A DNA stretch of 64,000 nt from positions 2,984,572 through 3,048,571 of the forward strand of contig JAQFVV010006238.1 of NCBI GenBank assembly GCA_028023455.1. Reading direction: 5' to 3'. This DNA comes from Epiperipatus broadwayi. Lineage: Eukaryota > Onychophora > Udeonychophora > Euonychophora > Peripatidae. Below, one piece after another: positions 35,670-47,407 of the stretch. The position numbers were made by a program, and so were the translations under genes. The notes under the pieces are model-generated. The model did no database searches. It was given only the letters and a program-made list of their open reading frames with translations, and was not told the origin of the DNA. Each line of letters opens with the position of its first letter. Position 1 is the first letter of the stretch.

Positions 35670-36514
35670 GTAAATTTTTAAAAATTCTATTTATTTATTT
35701 ATTTTCATTTTATAAATCACTTAACAGCATTCTCCTATTAATTATTTATTCAACTAAATATCTAGTTATTAATTAGAGTTTGTGGTGTTTAAGCACCAAT
35801 GGAACAGTCGAATTAAATATGCAGCATTTATGTCTCAGTTGGCTAGACCACGATTTTCCCCTCACTCACCTTTCAATTTTTCTCAAAATCAATTCGAAAA
35901 TTTGCTCATCAAAAAGCTATTCTACTACTTGAGCCACATGTTATAAAAATTTAAAATATAATCACAATATTAATTTAAATACTTTTATTATTATTTTTTT
36001 AATTTGTCTAAATCTTTTTTCAATCGAATTCTTAATTAGATGAACAAGTGGTTTAGTAATAGAATAATATACTAATGGATAAAAGTATCGCTTTATTTTT
36101 TGCCAGAGTAAAATTAAAAAAAATAAATCAAATTTGCTATTTGAGCCACTTTGAACTACTGCGGTTAGCTAATGTTAATCTTATTGAAGATATTGCAAAA
36201 CAAAAAGATTAAAAAATGATTAGATTACAATTGTAATTACATCTAAATGCATTTGAATAATAAAGTTTTTTCTTTGAAGACTTCAACATAAGACAGTTTT
36301 TAGGATTCATAATTGTAGTTTAGAATCATAACATATGTGTATTATTCTTGTTTACAGCTTATAGATTTTCATATAAACAATATATCGTAGTTATGTTTTT
36401 GATAATAAAAGAATGTTAAAGTTATAACATTTCTTATCTTGAAATTACAATATGAGAAATAATACAAATAAATGTAAAATTATATAAATCACTAAATATG
36501 ATCACAATTCTTTA

Positions 36515-36873
36515 TGCTTACACAAGCTATTTTCATAGAGGCAAACTCTCCACACAGTAGCACCATTCAGTGCAAGACAGAGTAATCAATGAATGCAGGA
36601 AGGTTTGTGCATAAAATCCCTATCCAGGGTCTGTTCATCCAATAGCACCAGATTAGTTTCTAGCTGTAGCTTTCATCAGTGAGAAACCTTGGCTTTGAGA
36701 GCAGTGCGCCTAGATTTTAGGATCTAATGCAACCCTTCAGCAGCCACCTTTTACCTTATTAGCTAACTATAAAGCTTTTTATCCCAAAATGAAAACACAA
36801 TATTATTTTCAATTCAAGCTCATTAAGTACTATACGGAGAGTTTTGCCTCTATGTAAACAGCTTGTGTAAGCA
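36515..36873. mobile_element. F2 element with long terminal inverted repeats
   Basis: Ends TGCTTACACAAGC and GCTTGTGTAAGCA extend the F2 terminal repeats (TAGAGGCAAACTCTCC and AGAGTTTTGCCTCTA). The left arm and centre are present, the right arm is shortened. It carries a hammerhead-like motif on the minus strand. Confidence 0.65.
36644..36686 (-). ncRNA. F2 hammerhead-like motif
   Basis: Core CTGATGA (36673-36679, minus) and GAA (36658-36660) are intact. Stem III ACTAAT has one mismatch and is followed by C. Stem I keeps only about three pairs (TCA with TGG). It is an eroded copy of the motif at 12525. Confidence 0.4.
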
Positions 36874-36889
36874 TATGTGATTTTTAGTG

Positions 36890-37245
36890 GTTTATTGCCA
36901 ATTCTTCCCAATAGGATTGTGATTATTGAAGAATCAAAGACACCAAAAAGTATGGATGCTGAACTGAATTCAGATCTATATGACTATACAAGCTAATGAG
37001 CTTGAATTGAAAACCATTATTGTGTTTTTATTTTGGACTTAAAGCTTTATAGCTAGTTAATAAGGTAAAAAGGTGGATGCTGGAAGGTTGCATTAGGTGC
37101 AGTGCTCTCAGATCCAAGGCTCCGCACTGATGAAAGCCAAAAGCTAACAACTAGTCTGGTGATATTGAATGAGTAGGCACTAGATAGGAATTTTATGCAC
37201 CCTGGCTTGCATTGGTGGTGCTAGTGTATGGATAGTTTTGTCTCT
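36890..37245. mobile_element. F2 element, right-hand part
   Basis: Shares ATTGAAAACCATTATTGTGT and AAAAGGTGGATGCTGGAAGG with other F2 copies and ends at TATGGATAGTTTTGTCTC. The hammerhead-like site at 37120-37164 keeps CTGATGA, but GAA has become ACA. Together with 36515-36873 it forms one longer inverted structure. Confidence 0.55.
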
Positions 37246-37629
37246 GTGTAAAATTATATAATATATATATACCTTTATATAGTTATATTTTTCACTTGTT
37301 GTATAATTGTTATATGTTAGTAATTAATACATTTAACTTTTATTATGTTTATAAGTATTTGGGTAGCTTCAATATAATTTTATTATTGATTCTGATTAAT
37401 TATATAAATGTAATCTTGTGAACGGAAAATTATTCTGCATATATGCCCTATTAAATTAATATTAAATCGACATGCATTCATCCGTCAATATGTGTTTTAA
37501 AAGCACAGCATATATATAATTACACGTTACTATATCTGTAATGTAAATTAAAGATTAAAATAGATCACATTTACATAAAAAGCATAATAAAATATTTGCC
37601 AAAATAGTTTTTATGTATTAACTTCAGTT

Positions 37630-37713
37630 TATATATATTCCACCATTTTCCTATTCTGATTCTGCTACGAATATGAGGGCACAGTAAGCCCTTGAAAGTG
37701 CTAAGCCATCGTA
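37630..37713 (+). repeat. left pseudo-LTR segment with structured motif
   Basis: Begins ATATATATTCCACCATTTTC. It contains TACGA, then ATATGA, a hairpin GGGC/GCCC around ACAGTAA, GAAAG.GCT and TCGTA, which pairs with TACGA. The right copy keeps the outer pairing through changes on both sides (TGTGA with TCATA). The 3' half (hairpin, GAAA, then the AGCGCT palindrome of the right copy) recalls a hammerhead, but the CTGATGA box is not present. Confidence 0.5.
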
Positions 37714-38199
37714 TCGTTATGTCACACTTTTCAATTGCTGCAACCCAGTTGACTTAATATGTATTACAATTCTCACACGAGAAGTCTACCCATTTTTTAT
37801 TATACCCATTATGGATTATAAACCTATCTTCCATCTTGGCCTGTCAGTTAGTACAATGACACTGTATCTCAAATTTTTCCAGGCATGCACACATTTTAAT
37901 ATCATCACCCAGCTGCTGTCATATTAAAATTAGCCTTTATACAACCACAACAGAATTACTAAACTACAATTACTAAACTACTACAATCAGATTTACTTAA
38001 GATAATCATCAAAGGATGTAAAAGCATTCTCAAGAAAGATAAAAAAACACAACAAAATCTCAGTGCATACTACCATTCCTAGGTTTATTGCAATGAAAAT
38101 GTAACAATCTTTCTGTGAAGTTAATAAAAAAATTTCTCTTGCAAACTCAAGCTTTCTCACTGAAAAACACGGAGTGAATAGCTCCAATATGGATAATAA

Positions 38200-40030
38200 C
38201 AATAAAATCGCATTCGTCAACCTTACCAACAAAACTTCTCCCCCTTTGTTTAAGACTGTCCTTGAATATGGACCAAGATATGCCACTGGCCATTGAAATC
38301 AACCAATGCTGGAATTAATAGCTGATGTAGAGGCTGTCATTATAGATAATGCCAATAAAGACAATTCAATAACAAATATAGTTAAAAGATATCCATCATA
38401 AAGCTGTCAGAGTTATAAAATCTAACAGGAGGTCATACATCAGTAATACCAAACATTTCCTCTCAGAAAATGCAGTCATCTGCTTAAAAGAAAATAAAGG
38501 TAACAGATTTGTTCACATGGGTAAATCTGAGTTTACCAGCAAAATACAGCTTCAAATAAATAATTCTTCAATGCTATTCCCAGTATAGCGTAATAAAGAT
38601 AACTTTGTCAGTGAATTATTATGTAAATATTGTGACAAGGCTTTCATCAAAAGCAAATACTACAAACTATATTCATTGGTACCCATCTATACACACACGT
38701 TCACCATCAACAAGATGCACAAACCTAACATACCCTTTAGACTCATGCTCGACTTTGAGGGCATACATTATTTTAACACTGCCAAAATGATTAATCAATG
38801 TTTGACTGACCAGCTTGATTATGGCACATACACTATCAAGTCCTCATTCAACTTTCATCAACTATATAAAGAATGCCAAACTTGACTCTGCATATAAAAT
38901 AGCTTCCCTAGATATCATTGAACTTTATGCCTCAATTAATAGGGAACTTTCAATAAACATAATTGGAGCTGAACTCACAAAGCACAACTATTCTCTTATA
39001 TACACGAAGTTCATTTCTGAGTTTCTCATCTGGTTAGATAACAATATTATAGCCACATTTGATGGCTAATGTTACCACATGACTGACAGATGACCCATGG
39101 GTCTACCCCTCAGTGGCCTTTTTCCAGCCTATATATAAATCACTTTGAAGACATAATCCTCTAGCACACTTCTTTCACACTCCTTATCTCATCTAAAATG
39201 TGCTATATTGATAATATTTTTATAGTTGGACTGGATACTTCAATCCATAATATCAAAGCAAATCTCCAGGTGCACTTGATCTTATGCCTAGTAATCAAAT
39301 GGGGAAGATTCACTTCAAAGTCTGAATTACTTAGACATCCTTCTACAAAGAAACACACATCATTTAGAATACTCAATGCACATCAAACTACTTGAAGTTC
39401 ATTGTCACAGAACCTAAGTCAACTTCCCTTCATTCTCGTAAATTTGCCAGTCTATCCTCCTTTTTATATTGCAATAAACTATTATGCAAATACAACTTAT
39501 CTTGAAAATCAAATATAGAACAATATTTAAAAGACTTAACCTTTGTTGGATTTAAATACAACCACTTAACAGTGAGCATCATACAATTCTACTGCAAACT
39601 ACATTCAAATCCCCCAACGATGATAGACCTTGACTACTCCTGCCACAATTCCCAAATTAACAAAAACATTTAATAAAAATTTCCCCCAACATTTCAGCTA
39701 AGTTTCCAAACCTGCCTCTCTACCAATAGATTAATTAATAATTTCAAGGATAGAATTTAACCTGAACTAAATCCCAACACTGTATATAAAATTAAATGCT
39801 CCCAAACTTGATGCAAAGCAACATACTATGGAGAATCTCAGGCCTCCTTATGCACCATCATATCACAACATCAATATTTATATAAAAGAGCATCCGACAA
39901 GCCAGAATATAACTATTTTTCTTGAACACCAGAAAACAACAGGTCACATATTTAAACTGACTTTGGCTGCAATAAAATATATTGAAAGATGCGACTCAAA
40001 ATATAAAATTAGGAAAGCTGGTATATAGCT
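38200..40030 (+). pseudogene. PLE reverse transcriptase and GIY-YIG endonuclease, broken
   Basis: Traces in order: an N-terminal region (LTNKTSPPLFKTVLEYGPRYATG, broken at a stop, about 38216-38300), INKMHKPNIPFRLMLDFEG (about 38706-38762, the PLE RT block with KIHKP), DYGTYTIKSSF, then ASLDIIELYASINREL (about 38907-38955, RT box with the first catalytic Asp), PMG.PLSGLF (about 39095), and a degraded IDNIF box near 39203 where YIDD is expected. A GIY-YIG module at about 39781-39840 reads VYKIKCSQT, stop, CKATYYGESQAS. At least five frame breaks make it inactive. Confidence 0.75.
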
Positions 40031-40127
40031 AACAACACCAATGCTTAAAACTGCAAATAATTTTGCTTTCCCCTCTCCAAAAAATGGACACTCTGAAGTA
40101 TAGTTTACATAAATTTAAATATCCATT

Positions 40128-40212
40128 TATATATATACCACCATTTTCCTATTCTGATTCTTCTGTGAATATGATGACACAATAAGCCCTCAAAAGCGCT
40201 AAGACATCATAA
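40128..40212 (+). repeat. right pseudo-LTR segment
   Basis: Second copy of the 37630-37713 sequence with scattered changes; it terminates the PLE. Confidence 0.75.
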
Positions 40213-40514
40213 GAAAAGAAAAATTAAGGAAGCAATTTATATAAATCTATTTAAAGATTTTATAATAAACATATAATCTGCTAATATTAAGCTATGCAAT
40301 TTCTGAAAAATCACATATTTGCTTATTGTCTACTTAAGTTTAGTTGATAAGGATTACAATTTAAGAGATTTATATCATTACTATGGTATTTATTTCTTAT
40401 TATTATTATTATTATAAAAAATTCAAATTTTTACATATCTCTATAGTCAATGATGAATTAATACTAAATATAAAATATTAAAACAGTAGAGATTACTTAT
40501 CTATATCTTTATAT

Positions 40515-40562
40515 TGTTTAATGTTTCAACTGCAGAAATGGCTTTCATCAGAAACAGCAACT
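40515..40562 (-). ncRNA. hammerhead-like remnant
   Basis: On the minus strand CTGATGA (40545-40551) and GAAA (40524-40527) flank a segment of 17 bases that no longer pairs well. TTT before the core pairs only partly with the AA after it. Recognisable but probably dead. Confidence 0.3.
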
Positions 40563-40764
40563 AAATAAATAGAATGACAAAAATTAAAGCCAAAAAATTA
40601 AGTTGAATTTTTGAAATATCTTGAAGATTCCTATAGAATAAAGAATTTTTGATAAAAAGTTTGGCTAATTATCAGATAGTCAAATATTATACTTTCACCA
40701 AAAAATCCAAAAATGTAAATTTTTAAAAAATAAAAATAATTAAGAAATTGATTATCAACTGGTG

Positions 40765-40843
40765 TACAGACAATAGCCTACAATGTATATATATATATAT
40801 ATATATATACATATGTAGGCTATTGTCTATATATCTGCAAAGA

Positions 40844-40881
<38 letters not shown>

Positions 40882-40900
40882 AATTCTTTGCAGAACTTTT
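40765..40900. repeat. two adjacent TA-loop hairpins
   Basis: ACAATAGCCTACA (40770-40782) pairs with TGTAGGCTATTGT across a TA run. TCTGCAAAGAATTCT (40835-40849) then pairs with AGAATTCTTTGCAGA across a second TA run. Confidence 0.75.
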
Positions 40901-41539
40901 AAACTCAGTATATTCTTAAAACATATACATAATATGCAAATAATTCCCCAAGATACATTTCTGGAAGAATCCCATTTCACCATTTGATCCAGATCTCTGC
41001 CCACATAAGCCAACATCATATTTTTACTGTTTATTCATAACAAACTACTATAATTCTATTTACAAAGTGCATTTTCTGATATGCCAAACATTAAAGATGA
41101 TTTGCTAAACATTATAACTTTTTCAGCCCAGATATAAACTTTTACCTCCATTAAAGATTAATACATCACCTTATTAAATACCAGCATAAATATTATTCAT
41201 TTAATACCTCTCACGTTTTTTCTGTTCATGTATGATATATTTAATAAATGCTCAAACTTCCAAACTGAATACACTCTTATAACATACAGATAAAGGTGTA
41301 TGTAAAAAGCAAATTTTTCTCAAGATGCATTTCTGGCAGAACAAGTATTCATTTTGACCATATGTGTTTCCATAATCTAGTTTAATATTTATCCACAGAA
41401 AATTATACAAGTGTATCATTATTTGAATGTCCTCCCAATTTGCATTCCACATGATTAACTACACATCACATTATCTTTGTTTATATCTTGCTATTCATTA
41501 GCCTAATGTTTTATTGTCATTACTTTTATTTCATCTAGT

Positions 41540-42150
41540 GCAAACTTTGGTAATCAATAGATTCTAGATGGTAGGGCTTAATAAAATCTTATACAGTGTT
41601 GTCTTATCCAAATATCTCAAAGTAGTTTCTAGCTTATGATTTTATTAAGCATTACCATCTGATATCTATCGATTATTAAAGCTTATACTAGAGGCATAAA
41701 AAGAGTTGAGAATAAAAGTTTACAGTAAGATGTAGTTGGTCATGTGATGTCTTAATGGTGGCTAAAGAATAAAAATAGCTAAGGTTATAGAAAAACTAAG
41801 GCTACCATAATAGACAGAAATTGAATTGATTTCAGGTCTATATAACTATACAAGCAAATAATGTTGAATTAAAAATAGAAAGTTTTTCAGATTTGGACTG
41901 ATAGCTTGATAGTATCACAAAAATATTTTAAAAAATGGCTGCTAGATAAAAAAAGCATAAGGTCCCAATGCACTGTTCAAAAAAAATCTAAAAATTCTAC
42001 AACTTCCCAAAGCCATAAGTAAGAAATTCTGTGAAAATTTGTCTAGGACAGTACAGAATACAGATTTAAACACTATCATCTGGCATCTATTGATTAGTAA
42101 AGCTTACAATAGGTGGCACAACAGTGGTGAGAATAAAAGGTGTACTTTTG
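41540..42150. mobile_element. diverged F2-related element
   Basis: Inverted phrases around TTTATTAAGC and the interior AGGTCTATATAACTATACAA match F2 internal sequence at 37 kb. GATTAGTAAAGCTTACAATA with AGGTGGCACAACAG marks the right end. No hammerhead core was found in this copy. Confidence 0.4.
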
Positions 42151-42376
42151 GGGAACAACATCTTGTTCATGTGTGCCTTCATCATTAAGACATTACTTGA
42201 ATGCCTTGATTTTATTGACATCGTCTAAGATAAATATTAAAAATTATTTACTAATTATTTTATTAGGCTGTAAATTACTAATTTTTCAATCTATATATAA
42301 ACTTTAAACTCAATTAAAGATTAATAAATCAGCTATTAAGTCCTAGCATATTTATTTAACAAATTGAGTGCATTCA

Positions 42377-42488
42377 GTCAAGCATTGTTAGCCAAGAGGT
42401 CAGTGCAGCAGCCTTGCAAGCAAGCAGTTGGTTGCAGACAGTTGTTGCGGGTTCGCCTCCGGCCGATGCTGTGACACATAAAAAAAAC
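42377..42488 (+). repeat. tRNA-derived SINE with target duplication
   Basis: Plus orientation: tRNA-like head (GCATTGTTAGCC, AGAGGTCAGTGCAGCAGCC), B box GGGTTCGCCTCC, GATGCTGTGACACAT and an A run. TGAGTGCATTCA flanks it exactly (42365-42376 and 42489-42500). A small internal duplication around GCAAGCAAGCAG distinguishes this copy. Confidence 0.85.
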
Positions 42489-42564
42489 TGAGTGCATTCA
42501 AATAATATCACAACTTGAATTGTAATATGTGTGTGAATATATATATATAATATTTAAATATATG

Positions 42565-42705
42565 TATAATGTCTATATGGCTCAGCACAAAATACAGATA
42601 TTGAAGATCATTTATCTTTTTCACATGTTTGTGGTTATGTATATCAGTTGTATAAGATAAATTGGAGAGATGTAGGGAGCTTGAAAGTTCAAGTCTCTTA
42701 TATAT
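42565..42705 (+). repeat. F1 repeat, 5' truncated
   Basis: Retains CAGCACAAAATACAGATATTG (the 3' half of the hammerhead, with GAAA changed), the TTTATCTTTTTCACATG segment and the CTTGAAAGTTCAAGTC end, followed directly by a TA run. The core CTGATGA is lost. Confidence 0.55.
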
Positions 42706-42724
42706 ATATATATATATATATATT

Positions 42725-45250
42725 GTACCAGTCAAAAAACCCACCAAAAGAACTGAAAGTCGGATCCAAACTCAGCTGAACCAAGACTGAATTCAAACCC
42801 AACTCAACAGCTCAGATTAGTAGAAATCTAAATCGACGGCACAGTGCTATGCGCCAAGAAACTAGCTCAACAGTTGGTGAGGATCAGAGACCCCTGCACT
42901 GACATTAATATCTGATAATAAATGACTAAAATAATTTTAAATCGAATCATAAGTATATGTTCGGGTTGCCAACACAGACAACAAGTATTAACATTAAAAT
43001 AATCATAAAAGAATTAAGAACTAAGAAACCAAGTGTGTTTAGAAAATATTTAATAATAATAATTTGTTTGGTTTGAATTTTAAATAAAGATTAAGTTAAT
43101 TAATTCTAGTCCTTAAACAAAATTTATAATTTTAATAAGAGTGGCGGTCCTTATTATATGCCAATGAATATTACGCAATATTTGAAAGTCTATGTCTATG
43201 CCCCCAACAAGGAATAAAAGGCAGATAAAGGTATTCATTAAGAATGTGATATTTATTTTCACATTCGCAAATCCATTCATGAAGAGCAAGATACGTATTT
43301 TAGGGCATAACTTTAATATTGACTGGAAAACTTATTTAATTAAATATAACTGAGAATTTGTTTGACTTTAATTGAAATCACTTCGTCATGAATTATGAGC
43401 ATCAGAACGGGCTTTACCGGAACAGAGAGGCAACTGTGCTGATGAATTATGAGCTAAAAAATGAAATTGAAAGACGATAGCTAGTCGATAATCGAAGTCC
43501 TATGGTGGCTTGCATCTGACAAGTCTTATGCCCTTTGACTAATATGAACAGGAGAGGAAGTGCTTTCTTCCTCGATAATTCAAAATAACAGAAATATGTT
43601 CACCGACCAAGATTGCCCTACATCAGCAATGTTGAAGATGATGACTTACTAGTCCCTGTTTGAGAACTAAAACCCAATTATAGAATGCTCTACATGATGA
43701 CTTGATCAAATGAATTAAAGTCAAATGAGTTTTTAAGTAAAACTATTTTAAAGTATTTGTAAATCATATTAATTATGCCCCAATCATTGTGCCCTTCCTG
43801 AATCTTAATAGAAAATAATAAAATTGAATTAGAATATATTTATTTGATTCCTTTATCAGCCCTTTGCAAAAAACATTTTAAGATTATATTTGAATAATAA
43901 ACAAATATTAGTGCGACGAGAAAATAGCGGTGGCATAGATTAGAAATGGAGCTAATAATTTATTATTAGCCAATTATAAAAATAACACACACTTAATAAT
44001 TTCTTTCGACTCGATGATTGATAGAACTGTATAAATCTAGTTCTAATGGGCGAGAATTAACTATCAGAATTTAGTTTATATTACTTGTATAAGGCAAAGA
44101 AAACTAAGGAGATCATTGAGTCGAAGGATTATTGGCATATAATTAAAATAACAACATTAATAAATTACACAAATATATAATATAATAAATGAACCACCAA
44201 GTAAGAAAAGAGAAAGTTAGAGACTAGAAGTTGAGAGAATTACGATATAATAGCATAAATAAAAGTAAGTTTACACAGAGATTTTGACATTTATAGAATG
44301 AAAAGAGCTTTTAAAAGAAGTGTAAAGTAAAGTTCGGAACTGTCCAGAAAGTTTAAGGTTCATTATGGAAATATATTACCCATTTCTTCCGGGCTGGATC
44401 CTTAAGTTACACGTCCAGGTTGGTAAAATGTAGGCACCATTTGGTCGATTACTTGAACAGTATTTTAATGAATTTTCATGATTTTAGCAGCATAATTGGT
44501 CTGAAACGAATTTAGCAGCTTCATTGAAGATTCTCAAAGGGCTTCAGGAACTGTAGCCAGATTCCTGATGTTCTAGCCCTTCACCATAATCGAAACACTA
44601 ATTAAATTCATGATTTAAAATGCATAGAGTTTCTGCACTTCTCTACAACAAAGATGGCTTTTTCTTTCTCCAAACTTGACAGAGCTATATATATCTGTCC
44701 TCTTGATGCCTTCAGGCTAGCGCTTCTTTCATTATCAATGTTTTTAGATTTACTGGTTGTTTTTAGATACATTCCCTCGATAAGGCTTTCAAACTCATTA
44801 ACTTGAATTCATTTTCTAATTAGAAAATGAATTCTTAAAATCAGAAAATGATTTTAATTAGGAAATCCTTATCTTTTTTTCTAATTAATAAAACTTTAAC
44901 TGTTGTTTTTGGAAAGGGAAAAATCTGAAAGCTTATCGAAAGAATGTAGCTTTTAATCAATAAAACTTTAACAAATTATTTAAAAATAAAATCAAACATT
45001 CCCAACGCAATGAAACTTTTAAACAATTATATATATCTAAATATTTACAAATATATACGCACAATCCATGCAGTTATAATATATAAATTCATGAATAATT
45101 CTATCATGAATTTATTAATAAAATTGATCAATTTAAATCTGAAACTAATTATTTGAATACACATTTATGAAATAAGTTATTCTTTATGGAAATTAGTGTG
45201 GATTGAATGTATTAAAGCCCCATTGCATCGGAAATTTAAGGTTAGTACTA
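42725..45250. other. unassigned, less AT-rich non-coding block
   Basis: Segments 42740-42900, 43380-43700 and 44360-44660 are compositionally distinct and may be old LTR-element or gene debris. No frame gives a recognisable motif. Confidence 0.25.
44805..44834. repeat. 30-bp perfect palindrome
   Basis: GAATTCATTTTCTA is followed by AT and then the exact reverse complement TAGAAAATGAATTC. AT-rich, so weak evidence for function. Confidence 0.85.
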
Positions 45251-45254
45251 GGGT

Positions 45255-45325
45255 TTGAAGTGAGCTTATGGCTAATGTCATGAAGCTAGGATCGAACTCA
45301 GATCTGACTGCTTCAATATATATAT
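45255..45325 (-). repeat. tRNA-like SINE fragment (B-box side)
   Basis: The minus strand contains GAGTTCGATCC, a good B box, just after a TA run. The A-box half is missing. Confidence 0.4.
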
Positions 45326-45426
45326 ATATATAATTGTTTTCATAGTTGTATGCTGTAAATAAAATACTTTCTGGGTTGTAACGATTACTTTCCAAAGTTT
45401 CGAGGAAATAGCAGCCACCATTGTCA

Positions 45427-46139
45427 AGGTTAACTATTCATAGAAAAACCATTAAATCTCAAATAATAACAAGATTGAGTGTGAGGTAAATAATTATATT
45501 GAGCATGTAGTAGTCAAGAATTCAGAATATGTGGATTAACAAAATGTTTATTTTCTTCTGTCTCACCATTAACTGATTTCAAGTTAATATTAGAAGAAAG
45601 AGACAAAATTAGTGGTCTCAGTAAAGCTGGAATATGTGCTTCATCAGCTCTATTTAAACCAGTTGGTCTTTTCAATAAATATTTCATTCAACTCCCTCAT
45701 GGTTGTCAAATCATACTTTTCCAAATTAGCAAGTATTTTAGCATTATAAAAATCATGTTTGTGACCAATTTCTAAAAAATATGAAGCAAAAGCTGATGTA
45801 TTTAACTTCTAATTAAAGCATTTTATATTCATTAATTATGATATTAATTCATCTATTAGACTGACCTACATAGCTTTTTAAGTATTGTAAACATGGAATT
45901 TCTTAAACACCCTGGTATTCCAAAAGTCTGTCTCTAGATTTATGAAAAAAGTCACCAATTTTTTTGCCAGTGGAAAAAGTAGTGTTTATGTTAATATTGG
46001 ATAGTATTCTACTGATTTTATCAGTGACTTCTTTAATATAAGGTAAAACTACTCTATAATTAGTTGAATTATCAATTTTATCCTCTTTCTTCTTTTTAGT
46101 ATCAATGCTATGTAACGCATTATATATGATGTTTTAATT
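45427..46139 (-). pseudogene. PLE family A, 3' part (GIY-YIG region), minus copy
   Basis: It is the reverse complement of the 3' half of the plus-strand copy at 48150-48780. On minus it reads through GVYEIPC-type sequence (here GVXEIPCLQYLKSYVGQS, about 45925-45870), the GIY-YIG nuclease start, and then broken sequence. Its 5' continuation is found at 47408-47600, on the other side of the inserted PLE. Confidence 0.75.
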
Positions 46140-47407
46140 ACAACAGTCAAATATGTTTAAAAATACATATATACAAGCAACAAAGATTACAAATTATAAA
46201 ATTGTCATAGAAAAGCCTTTTTCAGCAAATTATGTTTTTTGCCCTTTTCAATATGTTTCCACAATTTAAAGCACATACAGTGACATCTATATCAATACAT
46301 GAGAGAAGACAGATAAACAAATGGATATCCGACACAATCTATTATGTGATTTTTTTTTCTTTCTCAATCATACTACAAAATTACTCTGTTATATATATTG
46401 AAATGATATATATCCCCATATATTAATTAGTTAACTATCCATTCTTTATCCATTAACCACTTATTATTCAACTTAATGGATGATTTGTATATATTCATAC
46501 AGTTGTTTTCATTATACATGATATAGTTTGTTTCATATATTTTACGTCTATTAACATTTTTAATATAATCAAGAACACTTATATTATCAATACAATTTAT
46601 TTTATGTCCGTACTGCAAATAATGAACACATAATGCAGATCTATCATCTTTCCTAGCAATAGCATCATTGTGTTCTTTAGCTCTTTCTCCCAATTGCTTT
46701 GACATCTGGCCATAGTAAACCATATTATAAAAATTACATCTAATTTTATAAACCATTCCTCTCTTATATTTTATATCATCTTTCATCCTACAATTAGTTA
46801 TCAATTTATCTAAATTTTTGCTATTAGCCCATCCCACATTAATGTTTTTATCTATATAATTTTTCCTTTTTTTATTTAATATATTATATACACTAGGCAA
46901 ATATGAAAATTTTATCCACTTATTTTGTTTATTAGTCCTACATCTATTATTATTCATGCTATTTGCCCCATATCATGAAAACATATTGTCAATACTATGT
47001 GCTGCATATCCATATTCCATATATGTTTGTTTAAATTTATCCTTCTGTAACATAGCAATATTTCTATCTGTATTAAATCTATCGTTCTTATATTTAAAAT
47101 TCTTTATTACACTCATCTTTTGTATCCATGGTTGTTTTGAATCAATTGATATAATTTTCCTTAATTTATAATCTTTAATAAAATGCTTAATTATAATATC
47201 ATTATTTTGATTTAAAATAATTTCAATATCTAAATACCTTATTTCATTATCAATTTCTTTCATAGTAAACCTAATATTATCAACATTATTATTAAATTGT
47301 TTATATAATTTATATATTGCCCTCTTATTACCAATTATCAAACTATCATCTACATATCTAAAATAATGTAGTACTTCTTTTTTAATTATACTGCCTTTTA
47401 TAATATT
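46140..47407 (-). pseudogene. PLE family B (RT plus GIY-YIG), nested insertion
   Basis: A 5'-truncated Penelope-like element. On minus it starts within the RT at KKEVLHYFRYVDDSLIIG (catalytic YVDD at 47345-47356, intact) and continues through YLDIEIILN and DRFNTDRNIAML in an open frame to a single TGA at 46973-46975. It reopens in the same frame as far as 46427. The second part carries a GIY-YIG module, GMVYKIRCNFYNMVYYGQ (about 46760-46700), with KEH after it. One stop interrupts about 300 codons, making this the freshest PLE here. It is flanked by GATGTTTTAATT on both sides (46128-46139 and 47408-47419). Confidence 0.85.

Larger units (their letters stand above)
37630..40212 (+). mobile_element. 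Penelope-like element (family C) with pseudo-LTRs
   Basis: An RT plus GIY-YIG coding region lies between direct repeats of about 84 bp at both ends (37630-37713 and 40128-40212). This is the pseudo-LTR organisation typical of Penelope-like elements. The left repeat continues into non-coding sequence before the coding remnant starts near 38200. Confidence 0.75.

Noticed and set aside
38676-38885. Host protein-coding gene in the overlapping frames near 38.6-39.1 kb
   Set aside because: The frames are pieces of a Penelope-like reverse transcriptase with stops and frameshifts between them.
43439-43470. CTGATGA as a hammerhead core
   Set aside because: No GAA at the right distance and no pairing for stems I or II.
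43300-44500. Nuclear copy of mitochondrial rRNA
   Set aside because: One phrase (CGACGAGAAAATAG near 43915) recalled mitochondrial 16S, but no longer match could be sustained.
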